The translations under genes were made by a program, and so were the position numbers. This document shows, in pieces, positions 1 through 4,574 of a stretch of 5,775 nt of DNA (its first letter is position 1; each line of letters begins with the position of its first letter). Source of the stretch: Azonexus sp. (GTDB lineage Bacteria; Pseudomonadota; Gammaproteobacteria; Burkholderiales; Rhodocyclaceae); the NCBI GenBank assembly GCA_030697085.1, contig JAUYQT010000589.1:1-5775 (forward strand), read 5' to 3'. The notes below the pieces were generated by a model that was not told the DNA's origin, did not search any database, and worked only from the letters and a program-made list of their open reading frames with translations.

Positions 1-671
1 CTGTCGGTAAAGCCTTCGATGAGCACCGTGCGCTGCGAATTTTGCTGCAGAACCTGAGCCAGCTTCTGGACCGTGCCCAAGCCTGCCGGATTCAACTGCG
101 CCTGATCGGTTGCGAACAAGACATCGCCCAGGGTAATGACCATGCCGCGCTCGGTTTTCTTGGCGGCGAGTTCAGCCAACTGCGCTTGCAGATTGGCGTT
201 GCGCGCCAGGGCATCCCGCGTCTGCTGCTGGGCATAGGCCGTGTCGTCACGCGCCGCATCGGCTGCCGCACGCGATTGATCTGCGCTCAGTTTGGCCTGG
301 TCGGCTTCATTGGTCCGTTGATCCAGACGCATCTGATCGCGCTCCTTGCCGGACTTGGCAACCTCATCCTCGGCGGATTTCTGCCGGGCGACTTCCTGCG
401 TCGTGGCGATTTTTTGCTTGGCCAGATAAGCCAGCTTGTCGATCTCCTCGGCGCTGTCATTGTTGTCAGCGGCAGTGTTGGCTTTGCTCATGGCATCGCC
501 AGCTTGCTTCATTTCGAGCGGAGCGAAGCGGGCTACTTTGGGATTGTTCTGCGCTGCCTGATATTCCTGGCGCGTCTGGTCGAGCAAGCTGGTGGTATTA
601 GGCAGCGAACTGCAGGCCCCGAGCAAAGCAGCGATCACCAGCAGCGTTGGCGTAAAAATTGGCTTTTTCAT
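1..671 (-). CDS. DUF4398 / OmpA-family lipoprotein, C-terminus cut by window edge
   Basis: Probable outer-membrane lipoprotein that binds peptidoglycan through a C-terminal OmpA-like domain. I translated 223 codons from the ATG at 671 without a stop; the gene continues past position 1. Residues 1-19 form a signal peptide with lipobox LGAC, so Cys20 would be lipidated. Residues about 24-95 match the DUF4398 type (VARFAPLEMKQAGDAMSKA). About 95-170 is an Ala/Gln/Lys/Glu-rich helical, probably coiled-coil, stretch. From about 174 the OmpA-like domain begins (ERGMVITLGDVLFATDQAQL, then RTVLIEGFTD at the edge), the characteristic first half of the peptidoglycan-binding fold. The start is supported by AAAGGA with a 7-base spacer. 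It lies 77 bases downstream of the related lipoprotein gene at 749-1126 and is probably cotranscribed with it. Family role is inferred; the exact substrate or partner is unknown. Confidence 0.88.
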   Translation of the reverse strand, partial: MKKPIFTPTLLVIAALLGACSSLPNTTSLLDQTRQEYQAAQNNPKVARFAPLEMKQAGDAMSKANTAADNNDSAEEIDKLAYLAKQKIATTQEVARQKSAEDEVAKSGKERDQMRLDQRTNEADQAKLSADQSRAAADAARDDTAYAQQQTRDALARNANLQAQLAELAAKKTERGMVITLGDVLFATDQAQLNPAGLGTVQKLAQVLQQNSQRTVLIEGFTD

Positions 672-701
672 GATTGAGTCCTTTGAGATTTTGGCAGGCG
701 C

Positions 702-726
702 GGCATCAACGAAAATCATCGATGCC
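702..726 (-). repeat. Intergenic hairpin between the two lipoprotein genes
   Basis: GGCATC and GATGCC are perfect inverted 6-mers at 721-726 and 702-707. In the minus-strand transcript they extend to 8 pairs including one G-U, around a loop of about 9 bases. No run of U follows, so it is not an intrinsic terminator. It could protect or mark a processing point in a two-gene mRNA, or mean nothing. Confidence 0.4.
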
Positions 727-748
727 ACTGCATTGGATGGCGCTGGTG

Positions 749-1126
749 TTACTTCCTGTTGCGCTCCAACTCCTGGCGCAAAACCTGAATGTCTTCCTGA
801 ATGGCTTCTGCTGCAGCCTGTGCCTTGGCCGAGTTGGCTTTGGCTTGCGCCAGCTTGGCGTCAGCCTGGGCCTGGTTGGCTAGATCAGAGGCAAGTTCGT
901 AATCCTTGTCGATCATCGCCTTGTTGGCGCGATCCAGTTTTTCCCGGGATGAACGCATCTCAACCGGGGCAAACTCGGCACCGCCCGCCCCTGCGGCATT
1001 GTCGACAGCCGCCTTCGAGACGGCGACATCGGCCGTGGCGGGCGTTTTCATGCTGCTGCAACCAAAGGTCGTGAGTACGGCAGCGCCGCAGAGGGCGACG
1101 ACCCATTGCCTTGAATTCATGTTCAT
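749..1126 (-). CDS. Small DUF4398-family envelope lipoprotein
   Basis: A 125-residue exported protein. The N-terminus (MNMNSRQWVVALCGAAVLTTFGC) is a signal peptide ending in a probable lipid-attachment Cys23; the residues before it (TFG) are an imperfect lipobox, so lipidation is likely but not certain. Residues about 45-120 are the DUF4398 type: FAPVEMRSSREKLDRANKAM, then a long Ala/Gln/Lys helix ending in a charged LRQELERNRK tail, probably coiled-coil. The frame stays open upstream to 1327, but the ATG at 1126 is preferred because GGAG stands 7 bases before it and the signal peptide begins there; a second ATG at 1120 is possible. It precedes and resembles the DUF4398/OmpA gene that starts at 671, suggesting an old duplication with one copy carrying the OmpA domain. 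Its molecular function is not known to me. Confidence 0.85.
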   Translation of the reverse strand: MNMNSRQWVVALCGAAVLTTFGCSSMKTPATADVAVSKAAVDNAAGAGGAEFAPVEMRSSREKLDRANKAMIDKDYELASDLANQAQADAKLAQAKANSAKAQAAAEAIQEDIQVLRQELERNRK

Positions 1127-1144
1127 TTCGTTTCTCCGTTTAGT

Positions 1145-1164
1145 CCGATCACTGAATGGATCGG
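1145..1164. repeat. Inverted repeat upstream of the small lipoprotein gene
   Basis: CCGATC (1145-1150) and GATCGG (1159-1164) are perfect inverted copies separated by 8 bases. They lie just upstream of the Shine-Dalgarno sequence (1134-1137) of the lipoprotein gene. This could be a weak mRNA hairpin in the leader or a protein binding site. It is short enough that chance is possible. Confidence 0.35.
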
Positions 1165-1184
1165 GATTGATGCTTCTGCACGGA

Positions 1185-1213
1185 GTTATATGTCGCGGCT
1201 TAAATCGCATCTG
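1185..1213 (-). promoter_or_regulatory. Weak candidate promoter for the lipoprotein pair
   Basis: On the minus strand TATAAC (1190-1185) is a good -10 element, but the hexamer 17 bases upstream (CAGATG, 1213-1208) is a poor -35. Transcription would start near 1178, giving a leader of about 50 bases. The position is sensible, because the dctM terminator lies upstream and the lipoprotein genes need their own promoter. The rest of 1127-1302 shows no better match. Confidence 0.3.
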
Positions 1214-1302
1214 TACGCTGACGCACGGTAAATGCGGCCATGTCGCGGTTGACTGCCGGACAAGTGACTGGCAAACCAATTTTCGGGGAAGCTCAAAACA
1301 AG

Positions 1303-1340
1303 AAAAAAGCCGCGTCTGGTTTCCCAAGGCGCGGCTTTTT
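1303..1340 (-). terminator. Intrinsic terminator after dctM
   Basis: Perfect 11-base arms (AAAAAGCCGCG, 1304-1314, and CGCGGCTTTTT, 1330-1340) flank a 15-base loop containing a small inner TGG/CCA stem. In the minus-strand transcript the GC-rich stem ends in a run of six U. It begins 16 bases past the dctM stop codon and closes the TRAP operon. The A/T tracts are symmetrical, so it could also stop any plus-strand transcript. Confidence 0.9.
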
Positions 1341-1355
1341 GGGCGGCGAAACGCG

Positions 1356-2639
1356 TTACATCATGCCCAGCGTCCGCGGTAGCCAGAGCGAAATTTCCGG
1401 CACGTAGGTGATCAGGATCAGGAAGGCAAGCATCGCGTACAACCAAGGCAAGACAGCCATTGTCATCTCGCTCATACCGGCGCGGGTAATGCCGCTGGCA
1501 ACAAAGAGATTGAGCCCGACCGGCGGCGTAATCATGCCGATTTCCATGTTGACCGTGATGATGATGCCGAAATGCACCGGATCAATCCCGAGCGCTACCG
1601 CCACCGGGAAGAGGATCGGGGCAAGGATGAGGATGATCGACGACGGCTCCATGAAATTGCCGGCCACCAGCAGCAGCAAATTGACCATGATCAGGAAGGC
1701 GACCTTGCCCATACCCATACTGACCATCCAGTCGGCAATGCTTTGTGGAATCTGCTCGGAGGTCAGGATGAAGCTGAACAAAATGGCGCTGGCGATGATG
1801 AAGAGCAGCATCGAGCTCATATTCGCTGAGTCGAGCAAGACCTTGGGAATTTGCTTGAAGGTGAGATCCTTGTAGACAAAAACCGCAATGATGAAGGCGT
1901 AGACCGCAGACATGGCAGCCGCTTCAGTCGGGGTGAATATGCCGGAATAAATTCCGCCCATCACGACGACAATCAGCATCAAGCCCCAAAAAGCTTTACG
2001 GAAGGAACCCCAACGCTCGGCCCAACTGGCTTTTGGCAGGCGGGGATAACCACCTTTACGCGCTTGCCACCAGGTGGTTATCCCGAGCACAACAGCGAGC
2101 AGGAAACCCGGCACAACACCCGCCATGAATAGCGCACCCACCGAAGAGTTGGTGGTCACGGCATACATTACCATCACGATGGAGGGCGGAATCAGGATGC
2201 CCAAACCACCGGCAGAGGCGACGACACCTGCGGCAAAACGCAGCGGGAAGCCCTGCTTCAACATGGCGGGAATGAGGATCGAACCGATTGCCACAACGGT
2301 GGCCGGCGAAGAACCGGAAACGGCCGCAAACAGCGCGCAAGCCAGCACCGCCGACATGCCAAGGCCGCCAGTCAAATGGCCGACCATGGCGGAAGCGAAG
2401 TTGATCATGCGCCGCGCCACGCCACCATGGGTCAAAAAGTTGCCAGCTAGAATAAAGAACGGAATCGCCATGATTTCGAACTTCTCGATACCGGTAAACA
2501 TTTTCAGCGCCACCGAAGCCACAGGCGTATCGGTAAAAGCGAGCATAAAGCCCAGCACGGTGAGGCCGAGGGCAACACCAACCGGCATACCAACCACCAT
2601 CAGCGTGAGCAGGAGGCCAAAAATTATCAATGCACTCAT
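1356..2639 (-). CDS. dctM: TRAP transporter large permease subunit DctM
   Basis: Inner-membrane subunit that forms the sodium- and substrate-translocating channel of a TRAP transporter. At 427 residues it has the normal family length and is hydrophobic throughout, with about a dozen membrane or re-entrant segments. Family signatures in order: SGSSPATVVAIGSILIPAM (108-126), GILIPPSI (147-154), GIFTPTEAAA (233-242), GNFMEPSS (327-334) and GMITPPVGLNLF (368-379). Residues about 191-215 form a charged cytoplasmic loop between the two halves. The ATG at 2639 lies only 3 bases after the dctQ stop and has AGGAG with a 9-base spacer lying inside the end of dctQ, which suggests translational coupling. 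The operon ends at the terminator 16 bases downstream. The C4-dicarboxylate specificity is taken from the neighbouring dctP and dctS; the M subunit alone does not show it. A strong hairpin lies within the coding sequence at 2043-2084. Confidence 0.94.
   Translation of the reverse strand: MSALIIFGLLLTLMVVGMPVGVALGLTVLGFMLAFTDTPVASVALKMFTGIEKFEIMAIPFFILAGNFLTHGGVARRMINFASAMVGHLTGGLGMSAVLACALFAAVSGSSPATVVAIGSILIPAMLKQGFPLRFAAGVVASAGGLGILIPPSIVMVMYAVTTNSSVGALFMAGVVPGFLLAVVLGITTWWQARKGGYPRLPKASWAERWGSFRKAFWGLMLIVVVMGGIYSGIFTPTEAAAMSAVYAFIIAVFVYKDLTFKQIPKVLLDSANMSSMLLFIIASAILFSFILTSEQIPQSIADWMVSMGMGKVAFLIMVNLLLLVAGNFMEPSSIILILAPILFPVAVALGIDPVHFGIIITVNMEIGMITPPVGLNLFVASGITRAGMSEMTMAVLPWLYAMLAFLILITYVPEISLWLPRTLGMM
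2043..2084. repeat. Perfect 13-base inverted repeat inside dctM
   Basis: GGGATAACCACCT (2043-2055) and AGGTGGTTATCCC (2072-2084) are exact inverted copies around a 16-base loop. In the dctM mRNA this would fold into a 13-pair stem. It covers codons 186-199 (GITTWWQARKGGYP), where a membrane segment ends and the cytoplasmic loop between the two permease halves begins. There is no U run, so it is not a standard terminator. Confidence 0.85.
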
Positions 2640-2642
2640 GGC

Positions 2643-3359
2643 TTATTTCTCCTGCTTTTTTTGGTTAGCGGCATGATGGTCTCTTTCCCAATCTCTCTCA
2701 CTTCTGCCAGCATGCGCATGTTCGCGTTGTTCGGCGATTTCAATTGCTTCACCCAGTGTCAGCACTTCGCCTTCGTCCAGCCCTTCAACGTGGCCATGAT
2801 CATGCGACGGTAGTTCGCCGGTGCGGCCAAACATGACCATCACTTGAATAAAGCGATAGGCCATCAGGAAGGAACCAAGCGGCACGGCGGCATAAACCAT
2901 CCAGGTGGGCCATTCGAGATCCGGTGTCGTTGGCCCCTCGTAGTAGTCACCGAGTTCCATGCCGAAGGAGCTTAACGTGACGTAAGCCATGCCGTTTTCC
3001 CAAATAAAGGTGGCGCCAAAAAAGCCGATAACCAGCGAGAACAGCACGCCACAGGCCAGGCCCAATTGAATCATCACGGCCCGGGGCTTGTCCTTGAGCT
3101 TATTGATGACAATATCAACACCGACGTGGATGCCGGTGCGCACGCCGTAGGCCGCGCCAAACTTCGCCATCCAGACAAAAAGAATAATGCAGAATTCCTG
3201 AGCCCAGCCGAAGTCGAGGCCCAGCAGCCAGTCCTGAATACCGGGAATGGCGAACCCGGAAGCGTAGCGGTGCACCACCGAAATGAAGATGATGACCGTC
3301 GCGACCGCCATCAGCGTGGCGACGATCGTCTCTTCCAGTCGATCAATTATTTTTCCCAT
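2643..3359 (-). CDS. dctQ: TRAP transporter small permease subunit DctQ
   Basis: Small inner-membrane subunit that pairs with DctM and helps dock the binding protein. The 238 residues contain four membrane segments, at about 11-31, 54-71, 95-118 and 153-176, the standard DctQ topology with both ends in the cytoplasm. The WAQEF stretch before segment 2 and the GIHVGVDIV stretch after it fit the family. A 30-residue loop between segments 3 and 4 (EWPTW at its end) fits DctQ of C4-dicarboxylate type. The protein is somewhat long because of a 60-residue hydrophilic C-terminal tail (about 177-238) with His186, 188, 190, 214, 216, 228 and 229 and many charged residues. The ATG at 3359 has GGAG with a 7-base spacer. 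It lies 69 bases after dctP, across an attenuator-like hairpin, and 3 bases before dctM. Confidence 0.92.
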   Translation of the reverse strand: MGKIIDRLEETIVATLMAVATVIIFISVVHRYASGFAIPGIQDWLLGLDFGWAQEFCIILFVWMAKFGAAYGVRTGIHVGVDIVINKLKDKPRAVMIQLGLACGVLFSLVIGFFGATFIWENGMAYVTLSSFGMELGDYYEGPTTPDLEWPTWMVYAAVPLGSFLMAYRFIQVMVMFGRTGELPSHDHGHVEGLDEGEVLTLGEAIEIAEQREHAHAGRSERDWERDHHAANQKKQEK

Positions 3360-3372
3360 TTACCGTCTCCTC

Positions 3373-3412
3373 AAAAAAACGCCCGCCGTGGCGCAAGGCA
3401 CAACAGCGGGCG
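3373..3412 (-). terminator. Terminator-like hairpin between dctP and dctQ (probable attenuator)
   Basis: On the minus strand CGCCCGC (3412-3406) and GCGGGCG (3386-3380) form a perfect 7-base GC stem around a 19-base loop, with a possible inner GTG/CAC stem, followed at once by seven T (3379-3373). This has all the parts of an intrinsic terminator, yet it lies inside the operon and dctQ and dctM have no evident promoter of their own. Partial readthrough would make DctP in excess over the membrane subunits. The T run directly abuts the dctQ Shine-Dalgarno sequence (GAGGAG, 3372-3367). Confidence 0.85.
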
Positions 3413-3428
3413 CTTTCAGATCTGTAAA

Positions 3429-4430
3429 TTACTTGCTCGGATCAAAACCTGTTGCTTTATAGACGCTCTGAATCACGTCCTTGCCAATTCGGCTTTCCAT
3501 TTGCTTATGTACTGGAGCCAACGCCTTGACGAAGGCAGCACGCTCTTCCTTGGTCGGTGTGTAAACCTCAGTTTTGCCGCTCGCCCGAACCTTCTCCAGC
3601 GAGGTATCGTTTTCGATCTTGGCGATCTGATTGGCGTAACGGGTTGACTGAGCCATTGCGTCGTCGAGTTGCCCACGGATATCACTCGGCAGACCATCCC
3701 AGAATTTCTTGTTAACAATGACCGCGTAGCCAAGATAGCCGTGCTCGGTCAGCGTCAGATGCTTTTGCACTTCATGCATCTTCTGGGTGTATAGATTGGA
3801 AATCGGGTTTTCCGTCCCATCGACCACACCGGTCTGCAGCGCTTGATAAACCTCTGAAAATGCCATCATTTGCGGCAAGGCACCAATACCACGCATTTGG
3901 GCTTCGAGTACTTTCGAAGACTGGATGCGCATTTTCTTGCCCTTCAAGTCGGCCGGGGTCTTGATTGGCGTGTTGGCGGAAAACGACTTGAAGCCGTTAT
4001 CCCAGTAAGCCAGACCGCGAATTCCCTTGGCTTCCAGCTTGCCAAGCAGTTGCGCACCGACCGGACCATTGGTGATTTTGCGCAGCGCATCGTAATCACT
4101 AAAAATATAAGGCAAATCGAACACTTCAAATTCCTTGGCACCCAGCGGACCAAATTTGGCCAATGACGGCGCCAGCATTTGAACAGCGCCCAGTTGCAGC
4201 GCTTCCATTTCTTCCTTGTCTTTATACAAAGTCGAGTTGGCATAAACCTCAACCTTGACCTTGCCCTTGGTCAGCTCATCCGCTTTCTTGGCGAAGTATT
4301 CAGCCGCCTTGCCCTTTGGCGTATCAACCGAAACAACGTGGCTGAACTTGATGACGATAGGTGCCTGAGCATAGGCAGCCATAGACATGGCACCGGCAAA
4401 CAGACCAATCAGCAGCTTGGAAATTTTCAT
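3429..4430 (-). CDS. dctP: TRAP periplasmic C4-dicarboxylate-binding protein DctP
   Basis: Periplasmic solute-binding protein that captures C4-dicarboxylates (malate, succinate, fumarate in the family) and delivers them to DctQM. The 333 residues match family length. Residues 1-21 are a signal peptide, cleaved after AYA and before QAPIV. The mature start IVIKFSHVVSVDTPKG, ANSTLY with EMEALQLG (66-81) and APSLAKF (87-93) are typical of DctP. Arg168 in KKMRIQSS is the expected conserved arginine that binds the substrate carboxylate. FSEVYQALQTGVVDGTENPI (191-210) is the strongest C4-type signature. The frame is open to 4583, but the ATG at 4430 is chosen for the signal peptide and the strong GGAGGAG (4442-4436) just upstream. 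It is first in the operon; dctS is divergent. C4 specificity is inferred from resemblance to known DctP; a related organic acid is possible. Confidence 0.93.
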   Translation of the reverse strand: MKISKLLIGLFAGAMSMAAYAQAPIVIKFSHVVSVDTPKGKAAEYFAKKADELTKGKVKVEVYANSTLYKDKEEMEALQLGAVQMLAPSLAKFGPLGAKEFEVFDLPYIFSDYDALRKITNGPVGAQLLGKLEAKGIRGLAYWDNGFKSFSANTPIKTPADLKGKKMRIQSSKVLEAQMRGIGALPQMMAFSEVYQALQTGVVDGTENPISNLYTQKMHEVQKHLTLTEHGYLGYAVIVNKKFWDGLPSDIRGQLDDAMAQSTRYANQIAKIENDTSLEKVRASGKTEVYTPTKEERAAFVKALAPVHKQMESRIGKDVIQSVYKATGFDPSK

Positions 4431-4450
4431 TTTCTCTCCTCCAGAAGTTA

Positions 4451-4474
4451 AGTCGCGAAAGCCTAATTGCGACT
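4451..4474 (-). repeat. Stem-loop in the dctP leader
   Basis: AGTCGC (4451-4456) and GCGACT (4469-4474) are perfect inverted copies around a 12-base loop. If transcription starts near 4476, as the -10 element suggests, this hairpin stands at the extreme 5' end of the dctP mRNA, upstream of the strong Shine-Dalgarno sequence. Such 5' hairpins can stabilise messages. The stem is short and the role is inferred. Confidence 0.45.
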
Positions 4475-4482
4475 GGATGAAA

Positions 4483-4511
4483 TTATTACGAAAGGAGTAA
4501 CCGCTGAATAT
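4483..4511 (-). promoter_or_regulatory. Candidate dctP promoter
   Basis: TAATAA (4488-4483, minus strand) is a good -10 element. The hexamer 17 bases upstream (ATATTC, 4511-4506) is far from TTGACA and overlaps the edge of the palindrome at 4509-4528. A poor -35 covered by a likely activator site is what a sigma-70 promoter needing an activator looks like. Transcription would start near 4476, leaving a leader of about 45 bases. No sigma-54 type element (GG and GC ten bases apart) is visible. Confidence 0.5.
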
Positions 4512-4528
4512 TGTGGATATCCACAATA
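4509..4528. promoter_or_regulatory. Perfect 20-base palindrome, probable DctR operator
   Basis: TATTGTGGAT is followed directly by its exact reverse complement, centred between 4518 and 4519. It lies in the middle of the divergent dctP-dctS gap, with a candidate -10 element on each side. The centre is about -42 from the inferred dctP start and about -42 from the inferred dctS start. Two-fold symmetry fits a dimeric regulator. DctR of the DctSR system belongs to the FixJ/NarL response-regulator class, which binds sites of this kind, so it is the leading candidate. The assignment is an inference; the palindrome itself is directly visible. Confidence 0.75.
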
Positions 4529-4553
4529 CCGGCCTCAAGCTAGCCCATAAAAT
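4525..4553 (+). promoter_or_regulatory. Candidate dctS promoter
   Basis: TAAAAT (4548-4553) is a good -10 element; the hexamer 17 bases upstream (AATACC, 4525-4530) is a poor -35 that overlaps the palindrome. Transcription from near 4560 would leave only about 15 bases before the ATG at 4575. A second possible -10, TACTAT (4562-4567), would give a transcript starting almost at that ATG. Confidence 0.4.
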
Positions 4554-4574
4554 ACCTGGGGTACTATTTCCGTT

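Noticed and set aside
42..677. Long plus-strand open frame of 211 codons opposite the OmpA-family lipoprotein gene
   Set aside because: It is antisense to a well-supported minus-strand gene with lipobox, DUF4398 and OmpA motifs, and its product matches no family I recognise. It is a codon-bias shadow.
1127..1302. A small gene between the terminator and the lipoprotein gene
   Set aside because: The open frames crossing this stretch are upstream extensions or overlap the terminator, and none has a convincing ribosome binding site. I see only a weak promoter and short repeats.
2074..2676. Plus-strand open frame of 200 codons opposite dctM
   Set aside because: It lies antisense to a canonical DctM gene, has no recognisable domain or ribosome binding site, and its low-complexity Ala/Thr/Pro content is typical of a shadow frame.
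4431..4574. A sigma-54 promoter for dctP, as in DctBD-controlled dicarboxylate genes
   Set aside because: No pair of GG and GC elements with the required ten-base spacing and flanking consensus is visible on the minus strand. A sigma-70 promoter with an activator palindrome fits better.
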